Positions 1 to 6,403 of a stretch of 6,403 nt of DNA are shown in pieces. Source of the stretch: Bacteroidales bacterium UBA2198 (GTDB lineage: Bacteria; Bacteroidota; Bacteroidia; Bacteroidales; VadinHA17); assembly GCA_002328625.1 (NCBI GenBank), contig DCVC01000089.1:1-6403 (forward strand), written 5' to 3'. Positions within the stretch are counted from its first letter, which is position 1; each line of letters begins with the position of its first letter. The translations under genes were made by a program, and so were the position numbers. Below the pieces are notes generated by a model. It saw only the letters and a list, made by a program, of their open reading frames with translations, did no database searches and was not told the origin of the DNA.

Positions 1-1
1 T

Positions 2-406
2 TGCAACCTTAACGGAAGCGTTACCATTGAACAGATAGTAAACGAGAAACTCATTCAGTTTTATAAACTGCAGCATCTTATAAGGCCTATTGACCCTGTT
101 ATTGACATAGTAAAAAAATATTATGGCATACTTCCGATGGCAGTCGGGACAGGTGGTCACAGGGAGGCCGTTGAACGAACTCTTGAAATAACTGATCTGG
201 CTAAATACTTTGATATTGTAGTTACTGCAAACGATGTTAATGCATTCAAACCACACCCTGAAACCTTCCTGAGATGCGCCGAATTAATGAAGACCGAACC
301 CAGATTCATCCAGGTTTTTGAAGATGCAGAGCTTGGTATAAAGGCCGCCCGCAGTGCAGGCATGATCGTCACAGATGTCAGAACATGGTATGATTCAAAC
401 TGGTAA
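2..406 (+). CDS. HAD-superfamily sugar phosphatase, YqaB-like (3' part only)
   Basis: This is the C-terminal 134 residues of a haloacid dehalogenase-type hydrolase. The frame is open from the window edge to a TAA at 404-406, so the start and the catalytic DxD motif I lie upstream. Visible HAD motifs are motif II MAVGTGG (the Thr/Ser position, from base 137), motif III with its lysine in FKPHPETF (about 247-270), and the acidic motif IV in FEDAELGIKAARSAGM (about 317-364). From memory, E. coli YqaB has nearly the same blocks (PMAVGTG, HKPAPDTF, FEDADFGIQAARAAGM, then DVR). YqaB dephosphorylates fructose-1-phosphate and 6-phosphogluconate in the cytoplasm, and beta-phosphoglucomutases belong to the same subfamily. 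A phosphatase is likelier than a mutase because of the YqaB match, but the substrate is inferred. An ATG at 137 is inside the domain and is not the true start. There is no functional link to the downstream efflux genes. Confidence 0.87.
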   Translation, partial: CNLNGSVTIEQIVNEKLIQFYKLQHLIRPIDPVIDIVKKYYGILPMAVGTGGHREAVERTLEITDLAKYFDIVVTANDVNAFKPHPETFLRCAELMKTEPRFIQVFEDAELGIKAARSAGMIVTDVRTWYDSNW

Positions 407-498
407 GATGGTATCGACAAACTACTGACAGAGAATAACGAACAAAAAACGACAAACGGATATCAGGGTACCTAAGTGAAAAGTAAATTTTACTATTT
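407..498. other. AT-rich spacer between phosphatase and His/Cys protein
   Basis: This 92-base gap has no gene. Near its end is a weak dyad, AGTAAA-T-TTTACT (482-494), followed by a run of five T. It could be a poor terminator for the phosphatase gene, but the stem is only six mostly A:T pairs. The sequence TATTTTTG at 494-501 fits the Bacteroidota -7 promoter consensus TAnnTTTG. I find no TTTG/TTG -33 box at the usual distance upstream, so the promoter call is weak. Confidence 0.4.
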
Positions 499-501
499 TT
501 G
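494..501 (+). promoter_or_regulatory. Possible Bacteroidota -7 promoter element
   Basis: TATTTTTG matches TAnnTTTG, the -7 element recognised by the Bacteroidota primary sigma factor. It lies in the only spacer ahead of the His/Cys protein and the efflux genes. A matching -33 TTTG box is not visible, and such strings arise readily in AT-rich DNA. If real, transcription would begin near 508. That would rule out the TTG at 499 as start codon and favour the in-frame TTG at 517. Confidence 0.22.
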
Positions 502-897
502 ATAAAAATTCAGCTTTTGAGAAAAGCAATTAAAATAAAAACCCTGATCATTTCTCTGGCATGGATTGTAATATTTGCTCACAGCATAATCCCTCACAAT
601 CACCACAGTGAATACTTAAAAGGCTGTCATAATATTATTCATAATGTTACCATTTTCAGCCATTGTTCTGACAAAACACTTCACATTGATAAAAAGCCTT
701 CAGAAGGAAAAGTATGTCATTTTTCAGGACTCATTTATCACCATTTAAATTCTGACAATCTTGTATTCCCGGCTGAAAAAGAGGTCTATATACTTCCTGT
801 CATTACTGAAGGTTCTGTTTTAATACATAAATCAACACTTTTTTTCTCTGATCCGTATCTCGGCAATTCGTCATTAAGGGCACCTCCTGTTTCGTAG
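499..897 (+). CDS. Small exported His/Cys-rich protein, possible metal-binding partner of the efflux operon
   Basis: Up to 132 residues. A basic N-terminus (RKAIKIK) is followed by a hydrophobic segment at about 15-32 (LIISLAWIVIFAHSIIP), which acts as a signal peptide or membrane anchor and puts the rest in the periplasm. Straight after it comes a PHNHH cluster. The protein has 12 His and 3 Cys, and each Cys sits next to a His (CH 43-44, HC 55-56, CH 73-74), which suggests metal binding. The C-terminus is SSLRAPPVS. As I recall, small Bacteroidota proteins with a post-signal His cluster and an LRAPP-like tail often precede CusB/CusA-type genes (possibly the DUF6769 group); this needs a profile search. 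The function is unknown: a metal chaperone, buffer or sensor are all inferences. The start is uncertain. There is no in-frame ATG, only TTG at 499 or 517, and a stop at 484-486 bounds the frame. It lies 74 bases ahead of the adaptor gene on the same strand. Confidence 0.72.
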   Translation: MIKIQLLRKAIKIKTLIISLAWIVIFAHSIIPHNHHSEYLKGCHNIIHNVTIFSHCSDKTLHIDKKPSEGKVCHFSGLIYHHLNSDNLVFPAEKEVYILPVITEGSVLIHKSTLFFSDPYLGNSSLRAPPVS

Positions 898-926
898 TCT
901 CAAAACAACTGTCAATTTCATTTACT

Positions 927-944
927 GATAATCATTTGATTATC
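927..944. repeat. Perfect 8+2+8 dyad, candidate operator
   Basis: GATAATCATTTGATTATC has two exactly complementary 8-base arms around a TT centre. It starts 29 bases after the stop of the His/Cys gene and ends 27 bases before the adaptor ATG. As a hairpin it would give seven mostly A:T pairs with an ATTT loop, then a T-rich but interrupted tract, so it would make a weak terminator at best. The symmetry and position suit a binding site for a dimeric repressor or activator of the efflux genes. No regulator gene is in the window to pair it with. Confidence 0.45.
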
Positions 945-971
945 TATTATTTATTTTTAATTGTTTAAGCA

Positions 972-2126
972 ATGAAATATGTTTTATTATTAGTGGTGCC
1001 TGCATTCCTTTATTTGCTTCATGGTTGTTCAGCAAACAACAATAACCCTTCTGCGCGAAACCAGATCGTAAATAAAGAAAGCTCACATGAAAAAGATCAT
1101 GAAGCTGCTGGGCATGATGAGCAAACAGGGGCTGATCATACAGTTATGACACTTAAAAAAGAGCCCTTTTCATTTGTCATCAAAGCAGGCGGAATGATAA
1201 TGACCGACAGCAAGGGTATTGAAATAATTACAGCAAAATCATCAGGAATCGTAAAACTCAGTGAACATTTTTTATTTCCCGGAGTAAAAACGGTCAGGGG
1301 ACAACACCTTTTTACAATATCGGGCAGTCAGCTTGCTGATGATAATACAGAGCTAAACTTCAGGCAAATTCAGGCTGATTTTGAAAAAGCCAGGTTGAAC
1401 TATGAAAGAGCACAGTCGCTAATAGCAGACAGAATTATCACTCAGGAGCATTTTCTTGACAAGAAAAACGAATTTGAAAAAGCCCGGAATGAATATAATA
1501 ACCTGAATGCCTCCTTTAAGGAGAGTGGAAATGTCATTTATTCTCCGGCAAATGGTTACATCAGGGAAATATATGTTACAGAAGGGCAAAAAGTGATAAC
1601 AGGACAACCTCTTGCATCAGTTGTCAAGGAACATAAATTAGTGTTAAAGGCTGACCTTTCTCCCGGTTATCTTGAAGCATTACCTTCAATACAGAAAGTA
1701 AACTTCACAGTTGGTTACAGTAAAAGGTTTTTCAGGACGGATGAAATGAATGGCAGGAGAATATCTTACGGAAAGAGTACTGGTGCAAACTCATTTTACA
1801 TACCCGTTTACTTCAGCATGGATCATGATCCTGATCTTATTGAAGGAACTTTTGCTGAGGTTTATCTTATAGGGAAAGTGATTGAAGATGCGCTTGTTGT
1901 TCCTAACACTGCTCTAATGGAAGAATATGGAAGATTATACGTCTTTGTCGAGGACGAAGATGGTGATTTTCAAAAGAGATATGTTACAACCGGGAGCGAT
2001 AACGGGGAATTCACCGAGATCCTCAGCGGATTAAACGAACATGAAGCAGTGGTCGTTACGGGAACTTACAACATCAGGCTTTCCCGTCTGAGTAGTCCGG
2101 TGCCAGCCCATAGTCATAACCATTAA
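972..2126 (+). CDS. RND efflux periplasmic adaptor lipoprotein (CusB/CzcB-like membrane fusion protein)
   Basis: This 384-residue adaptor would join the inner-membrane pump to the outer membrane channel. The N-terminus has a lipoprotein signal (LLHGC, lipidated Cys19). A His-rich linker follows, with His39, 43, 48 and 56. The barrel-sandwich (lipoyl-like) half-motifs lie at about 85-120 (SSGIVKL, VRGQHLF) and 187-220 (IYSPANGYI, VTEGQKVITGQPL). Between them, about 125-183 is a charged helical hairpin rich in Glu, Lys and Arg that contacts the channel. A beta-barrel spans about 223-303, and the membrane-proximal domain about 305-370 (LVVPNTAL). The tail ends in HSHNH. Length is typical for the family. 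The ATG at 972 directly precedes the signal peptide and has no recognisable Shine-Dalgarno, as is usual in Bacteroidota. The pump gene starts 11 bases after the stop, so the two are surely co-transcribed. CusB binds Cu(I) with N-terminal methionines; here the mature N-terminus has histidines instead, so the metal is uncertain. Confidence 0.92.
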   Translation: MKYVLLLVVPAFLYLLHGCSANNNNPSARNQIVNKESSHEKDHEAAGHDEQTGADHTVMTLKKEPFSFVIKAGGMIMTDSKGIEIITAKSSGIVKLSEHFLFPGVKTVRGQHLFTISGSQLADDNTELNFRQIQADFEKARLNYERAQSLIADRIITQEHFLDKKNEFEKARNEYNNLNASFKESGNVIYSPANGYIREIYVTEGQKVITGQPLASVVKEHKLVLKADLSPGYLEALPSIQKVNFTVGYSKRFFRTDEMNGRRISYGKSTGANSFYIPVYFSMDHDPDLIEGTFAEVYLIGKVIEDALVVPNTALMEEYGRLYVFVEDEDGDFQKRYVTTGSDNGEFTEILSGLNEHEAVVVTGTYNIRLSRLSSPVPAHSHNH

Positions 2127-2130
2127 ATCG

Positions 2131-2136
2131 AAGGAG
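2131..2136 (+). promoter_or_regulatory. Shine-Dalgarno-like AAGGAG, oddly close to the pump start
   Basis: AAGGAG stands one base before the ATG at 2138, much closer than the usual 5-9 bases. No in-frame start codon lies at a normal distance downstream, and the protein beginning MLDRITALSLNNR matches the usual N-terminus of these pumps, so the start stands. The site is either weak or without function as a ribosome binding site. Bacteroidota generally depend little on this signal. Confidence 0.35.
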
Positions 2137-2137
2137 T

Positions 2138-5100
2138 ATGTTAGACAGGATAACAGCTTTATCGCTCAATAACAGGCTGGCAATACTGGTCGGTTCCCTT
2201 CTCCTCATAATAACCGGTACATTTATGGTAAACAGGATTGATATTGATATTTTTCCTGAGCTTACTGCGCCTACTGTTGTGATCATGACAGAGGCAAAAG
2301 GTATGGCCACTGAGGAAGTTGAAAGGCTTGTTACCTTTCCCATTGAAACAACTGTAAACGGTTCAACCGGGGTGAGAAGGGTAAGGTCAAATTCGTCCAT
2401 GGGATTCTCAATTGTCTGGGTTGAATTTAACTGGGGTTCTGATATTTACAGAGCAAGGCAAACAGTAAGCGAACGTCTGTACCAGGTAAATGAGATGTTA
2501 CCAGAAGGTGTTGATAAACCGGTAATTGCTCCTCAGACTTCACTTCTGGGTGAAATGATGATAATTGCCATTGAATCGGACACAATAAGTTTAATGGAAT
2601 TAAAGACCATTGCTGACTGGAGCGTTGTTCCAAGACTTCTTTCTGTCGGAGGAGTTGCGCAGGTAAATACTATCGGAGGAGAAACCAGGGAGTATCAAAT
2701 TCTTGCAGATCCCTACAAAATGAATTATTTCGGAGTGAGTTTTAAAGAACTCGCGGTTACATGCGAGAATATAAATGCCAACGCTTCGGGAGGCTTCATA
2801 AACGAGTATGGCAACAAGTATATTATCAGAGGTATAGCAAGAACAGATAATACCGGTGAAATTGCAAACTCTGTGATAAAAGTCACAAATGGCAAATCAA
2901 TAAAAATCAGTGATGTTGCGACGGTTTTAACCGGTAAAGCACCGCTTATCGGAACAGGTTCCTATCGTGGAAAAGATGCTGTCCTGGTCACAATTACGAA
3001 ACAACCCGATGCCAATACAGTTAAGCTTACTGAGAACATTAATAAAGCCATCAGTGAATTGCAGTCTAATCTGGGACCTTCAGTAAAATTTCATACTGAT
3101 ATATATAATCAGGCTGCATTTATAAAGACTTCAGTAAGTAACGTTTTAAAAGCACTGATTGAAGGAGGTTTCTTCGTAATTATTATTTTATTCTTCTTTC
3201 TTTTTAATTACCGGACAACAATAATATCTCTTCTGGCGATTCCTCTTTCACTGCTTGTTACCATTCTCATTCTTAAATTGATGGGATATACTATTAATAC
3301 AATGAGTCTGGGAGGCATGGCTATTGCTGTCGGATCGCTGGTGGATGATGCCATAATTTATGTGGAGAACAGTTATAAACAGCTCAGAATAAATGCCCTG
3401 AGGCCAGAGGATAAAAGAGAGAATCATATTTCTGTAATCTTCAGAGCCTCATCTGAAATGAGATCTTCAATTTTTAATGCCACCATCATAATAATAATCA
3501 CTTTTTTCCCGCTCTTTCTTCTTGAGGGATTGGAAGGAAGGATGCTTAAGCCTCTTGGTATTTCATTTATAGTGTCACTCTTTGCATCTCTGATTGTGGC
3601 AATAACTTTAACGCCGGTACTATGCAGCTATCTTCTTTCTGACCATAAGAAATTGCTTAAAAGGGCACATGGATCATGGATAGAGAGGAATATAGGTGTT
3701 TTATACCGGAGGATCCTGAATTATACTCTGAGGAGGAACCTGGCGGTAATAATCATTACAGGGATTGTTTTGATCATCTCGTTTTTAATGCTGTTAACAT
3801 CCGGAAATGCTTTTCTGCCTGCATTTAATGAAGGGGCTCTTACCGTTAATATAGGGACGATGCCGGGTATTTCAATTGATGAGTCGGCCCGGATTGGACG
3901 GCAGGCAGAAAAGATGCTCCTTCAGATTCCTGAAGTAAGGTCAGTATCGCGCAAAACAGGACGCGCTGAACTCTCTGAACACTCCTTTGGTGAAAACGTT
4001 TCCGAGCTTGATGTTCCATTTGAATTGAAGAAAAGAAGCCGGGAAGAATTCTTTGCAGATGTACGGAAAAGGTTAAAAGATCTGCCCGGTTCAAATGTGG
4101 AAGTTGGCCAACCCGTTACTCATCGCATTGACAATATGCTTTCGGGAAGCAAGGCAAATATTGCAATAAAAGTATTCGGAGAAGATAACAGCGACCTGTT
4201 TAGTATAGCAAATAATATCAGGAATCAGATAGTTGATATCGAAGGAATTGGGGATCTTACAGTAGAGCAACTGGTTGAAACACCTCAGATTAAAATCAAG
4301 GCGAGAAGAGAGATGCTTGCCAGGTTTGGAATTCCCGTAACTGATTTTACTTCATTTATTGAGTACGCAATCGGCGGCAAGAAAGTGTCAGACGTTTATG
4401 AGGGAGAAAAACGTTTTCCCCTGATAATAAGGTATAATGACGAAACAAGAAGTACGTTCAGAGGAATACAAGCTTCAATGATCGATACTTATGATGGGAA
4501 AAAAGTTCCTCTTTCGTTTGTTGCCGATATTGAATCTTCATTTGGTCCTAATACCATAAACCGCGAGAATGTAAGGAGGAAAATAGTGGTTTCAGTGAAT
4601 GTGGCAGGAAGGGATATAGGAAGCGTGGTTCATGATATCAGACAAAGAATAGAAGATAGGATAATTCTTCCTGAAAATTACAACATTGAATACGGCGGGC
4701 AGTTTGAAACTGCTGAATCTGCAACCCGGAGGCTGATCCTGGCTTCAATAGCTGCGCTGTTAATCGTGTTTATTATATTGTATCATGAGTTTCGTGATGG
4801 AACACTGGCAGGAATAATTTTGATTAATCTGCCTTTAGCTGTCATAGGAGGAATATTTGCTATCAGACTCTCATCGAATGTGGTAAGCATACCTTCAATA
4901 ATAGGATTTATCACTCTTTTTGGAATTGCCACACGGAATGGTATTCTCCTGATATCAAAATATATCCGCATGGAAGAGTCCGGCATAATTTTAAAAGAGC
5001 GTATAATTTCCGCATCAGTTGATCGTCTGAATCCTATACTTATGACAGCACTGACTGCAGCACTGGCACTTTTGCCACTTGCGCTTGGCGGCGACAAACC

Positions 5101-5260
5101 AGGCAATGAAATTCAGAGCCCAATGGCAACAGTCATTCTTGGAGGTTTACTCAGTTCTACCTTGCTTAACCTGATTGTGATACCCTCCGTATATTATATA
5201 ACTAAAAAACAAAAAGGAAATGATCAGACAATTTATAGTAATAATATTTCTGATATCTAA
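2138..5260 (+). CDS. Heavy-metal efflux RND permease (CusA/CzcA family), substrate unassigned
   Basis: Complete 1040-residue inner-membrane proton/substrate antiporter, the family's usual length. There are twelve predicted TM helices: TM1 about 13-32, TM2-TM6 between about 338 and 499, TM7 about 534-553, TM8-TM12 between about 866 and 1020. Large periplasmic loops lie at about 33-337 and 554-865. Family landmarks are DIDIFPELTAPTV (35-47), the TM4 motif GGMAIAVGSLVDDAI with VEN (392-411; Asp403 and Glu410 are the likely proton-relay acids), FLPAFNEGAL (559-568), RIDNMLSG (663-670), and GIATRNG in TM10 (929-935). The TM4 motif starts GGxAIAxG as in CusA, not DFG as in CzcA. However, CusA's Cu/Ag ligands Met573, Met623 and Met672 align, from memory, with Asn571, a non-Met residue near 620-625, and Asn666, and CusA Lys984 aligns with Ile967. 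A copper/silver label is therefore not safe; divalent metals or another substrate are possible. The gene is tightly linked to the adaptor and overlaps the channel gene by 41 bases. Confidence 0.95.
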   Translation: MLDRITALSLNNRLAILVGSLLLIITGTFMVNRIDIDIFPELTAPTVVIMTEAKGMATEEVERLVTFPIETTVNGSTGVRRVRSNSSMGFSIVWVEFNWGSDIYRARQTVSERLYQVNEMLPEGVDKPVIAPQTSLLGEMMIIAIESDTISLMELKTIADWSVVPRLLSVGGVAQVNTIGGETREYQILADPYKMNYFGVSFKELAVTCENINANASGGFINEYGNKYIIRGIARTDNTGEIANSVIKVTNGKSIKISDVATVLTGKAPLIGTGSYRGKDAVLVTITKQPDANTVKLTENINKAISELQSNLGPSVKFHTDIYNQAAFIKTSVSNVLKALIEGGFFVIIILFFFLFNYRTTIISLLAIPLSLLVTILILKLMGYTINTMSLGGMAIAVGSLVDDAIIYVENSYKQLRINALRPEDKRENHISVIFRASSEMRSSIFNATIIIIITFFPLFLLEGLEGRMLKPLGISFIVSLFASLIVAITLTPVLCSYLLSDHKKLLKRAHGSWIERNIGVLYRRILNYTLRRNLAVIIITGIVLIISFLMLLTSGNAFLPAFNEGALTVNIGTMPGISIDESARIGRQAEKMLLQIPEVRSVSRKTGRAELSEHSFGENVSELDVPFELKKRSREEFFADVRKRLKDLPGSNVEVGQPVTHRIDNMLSGSKANIAIKVFGEDNSDLFSIANNIRNQIVDIEGIGDLTVEQLVETPQIKIKARREMLARFGIPVTDFTSFIEYAIGGKKVSDVYEGEKRFPLIIRYNDETRSTFRGIQASMIDTYDGKKVPLSFVADIESSFGPNTINRENVRRKIVVSVNVAGRDIGSVVHDIRQRIEDRIILPENYNIEYGGQFETAESATRRLILASIAALLIVFIILYHEFRDGTLAGIILINLPLAVIGGIFAIRLSSNVVSIPSIIGFITLFGIATRNGILLISKYIRMEESGIILKERIISASVDRLNPILMTALTAALALLPLALGGDKPGNEIQSPMATVILGGLLSSTLLNLIVIPSVYYITKKQKGNDQTIYSNNISDI

Positions 5261-6403
5261 TCCCGGGATTATTGATGCCCAGGATATTTTCACCTATCTG
5301 AAGCTTGTTGCTGAGAATAATCCCGGTATAATTGCTTATCAGAAACTGCTTGAGGCCAGGAGAGTTGAGGCAAGGACAGGATTTACGCCCCACGACCCTG
5401 TCGTGATTTTCGGATATATGCCCGCCAATTCAGATCAGGCCGGGATTAAGAAAATATGGTCAGTTAATCAGTCATTCTCTTTCCCGACCAAATATCTCCT
5501 TCAGAAGAAGCTGAACAGAAGCAATGTCATTCTGGCTGAGCACGAGTTTAACCGTGTGAAGCTTCTCATACTTCTGGATGCCAGAATATCATACCTTGAA
5601 TTAATTTATAACAAAAAATTACTTAATATATTGAAAACAAGGTGGTCTGGATGCACAAAACTGCAAACTTCATGGAAACGGATGCTCGATTCAGGAGAAA
5701 CAACCGTAATGGATTATAACAAGATCATGCTGGAGTTGTCATCCATTAGTCTGGAAATAACAAGGAGGGAAGCGAATATTGAATTATTGGAAGAAAAACT
5801 TCACTATTTAAGCGGTAGAGGTTTTTATAATTTTGATACCGAAGAATATCCCGGAACAATTGAACCAGAACTTGCCAGACTTTTAACAGATAAATCAGCT
5901 TTTCACCCTGCATTTCTGATACCGGAGACAGAATACCAGATCAGCCAGGAGGAGATAAAGTTGATAAAAACGGGGTCACTGCCTGAGTTTCAGATAGGAT
6001 ATTCATCAGAGATAATACCCGGTGAAACATTTACCGGTCCAACAGGGGGACTGACCATCCCTTTATGGGCGAACTCAAACAGAGTTAAAACTGCCTCCGC
6101 ATTTACCGATCACTCAGCTGCTGAAAGAGACGCAACTCTACTGAAGCTTAAGTCGGAGGTTAAGCGTGAATTTGCCAACATGCAGGCTCTGAAAAAGAGC
6201 ATATCAGAATTAAAAGAGATCTTGAAAACAAATGGAGGGAGTACATATCCTGACACTGCAGTATTGAATGGTGAGATCTCCGTGATAAACTACTTTTCAT
6301 ATCTCGATGCCACATACCAGGCTGAAGAGCAACTTTTTGAAATCGAATTTGAATATCACAAATCACTGTCAGTATTAATGGATCATGATATGTTGAGAGA
6401 AAT
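5220..6403 (+). CDS. TolC-family outer membrane factor (CusC/CzcC-like), 3' end beyond window
   Basis: The frame is open from ATG 5220 to the window edge, giving 394 codons with no stop; the family is usually about 400-480 residues, so little is missing. It would form the trimeric outer-membrane channel of the efflux machine. The signal peptide is MIRQFIVIIFLISNPGIIDA, likely cut before Gln21. There is no lipobox, unlike E. coli CusC. Two structural repeats are visible, each with a helix, an outer-membrane beta-hairpin and a long helix. The first is about 22-200, with strands at PVVIFGYMP and SVNQSFSFPTKY. The second is about 225-390, with PEFQIGYSSE and GGLTIPLWANSNRVKTA. Long charged helices fall at 92-140, 165-198, 297-335 and 362-388. 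The start overlaps the pump gene by 41 bases in another frame. AAAAAGG lies just before the ATG, again with very short spacing. The order adaptor, pump, channel is the usual one. The substrate cannot be read from this component. Confidence 0.9.
   Translation, partial: MIRQFIVIIFLISNPGIIDAQDIFTYLKLVAENNPGIIAYQKLLEARRVEARTGFTPHDPVVIFGYMPANSDQAGIKKIWSVNQSFSFPTKYLLQKKLNRSNVILAEHEFNRVKLLILLDARISYLELIYNKKLLNILKTRWSGCTKLQTSWKRMLDSGETTVMDYNKIMLELSSISLEITRREANIELLEEKLHYLSGRGFYNFDTEEYPGTIEPELARLLTDKSAFHPAFLIPETEYQISQEEIKLIKTGSLPEFQIGYSSEIIPGETFTGPTGGLTIPLWANSNRVKTASAFTDHSAAERDATLLKLKSEVKREFANMQALKKSISELKEILKTNGGSTYPDTAVLNGEISVINYFSYLDATYQAEEQLFEIEFEYHKSLSVLMDHDMLRE
5258..5271. repeat. Perfect 14-bp palindrome at the pump stop codon
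   Basis: TAATCCCGGGATTA is self-complementary over all 14 bases and begins with the pump's TAA stop. It also encodes residues SNPGII in the signal peptide of the channel protein. With no unpaired centre it makes a poor hairpin in RNA. It may be chance; a related string, AATCCCGG, recurs at 5319-5326. Confidence 0.3.

Noticed and set aside
137..406. A separate small 89-residue protein starting at ATG 137
   Set aside because: The same frame is open back to the window edge and the ATG is in the middle of HAD motif II, so this is the tail of a longer gene.
479..500. Rho-independent terminator for the phosphatase gene
   Set aside because: The dyad AGTAAA-T-TTTACT has short A:T-rich arms and a single-base centre, giving almost no stable hairpin; it is noted in the spacer entry only.
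935..966. Full promoter (-33 TTTG with -7 TAnnTTTG) for the adaptor gene
   Set aside because: TTTG at 935-938 is present, but the best -7-like string, TATTTTTA at 952-959, is only about 13 bases away and lacks the final G; the usual gap is near 19.
4783..5106. Open reading frame on the minus strand inside the pump gene
   Set aside because: It lies wholly within the strongly recognisable pump coding region, and its translation shows no domain. Other minus-strand frames at 157-420, 1419-1607, 2074-2400, 2427-2633, 3846-4094, 5202-5393 and 6160-6366 fail for the same reason.
2138..5260. Naming the pump cusA and the system a copper/silver exporter
   Set aside because: The operon order and the start of the TM4 motif fit, but the Cu/Ag methionines and the Lys984 equivalent are not found and the adaptor is His-rich, so the metal is left open.
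1..6403. Mobile element, CRISPR array, RNA gene or toxin-antitoxin system
   Set aside because: I found no transposase or integrase, no regularly spaced repeats, no tRNA- or rRNA-like segments and no small paired genes of that kind on either strand.

Overview
The window reads as one plus-strand stretch of a Bacteroidota-type genome. The evidence is the AT-rich base composition, Arg codons dominated by AGA/AGG, weak or absent Shine-Dalgarno sites, and the gene set. In particular, a small His/Cys-rich secreted protein ending in an LRAPP-like tail precedes a heavy-metal efflux operon. The taxon is inferred from style, not from a marker gene.

Layout. Positions 2-406 hold the 3' part of a HAD-superfamily phosphatase that resembles E. 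coli YqaB and has no evident link to the rest. Positions 407-498 are a short AT-rich spacer. Positions 499-897 encode a small exported protein with 12 His and 3 Cys and an uncertain start codon. A 74-base spacer (898-971) carries an 18-bp perfect dyad at 927-944. Next comes a complete adaptor lipoprotein (972-2126), a complete 1040-residue RND pump of the CusA/CzcA heavy-metal class (2138-5260), and the first 394 codons of a TolC-type outer membrane factor (5220 to the window end) that overlaps the pump gene by 41 bases. The last gene lacks a stop in the window.

How it fits together. Adaptor, pump and outer membrane channel are the three parts of a trans-envelope efflux machine. The inner-membrane pump uses proton flow to drive a metal ion or other substrate from periplasm or membrane, through the adaptor ring, into the channel and out of the cell. 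The small His/Cys protein is placed to bind or sense metal outside the cytoplasm. The metal is not settled. The TM4 motif looks closer to the CusA form than to the CzcA form, but the three methionines that bind Cu(I)/Ag(I) in E. coli CusA appear to be missing, and the adaptor's ends are rich in histidine rather than methionine. That argues against a simple copper/silver label. No regulator is in the window.

I see no RNA genes, insertion sequences, CRISPR arrays or integration sites. The window does not show an obviously new system. Its interest lies in the unassigned substrate, the uncharacterised His/Cys protein and the dyad between it and the operon.
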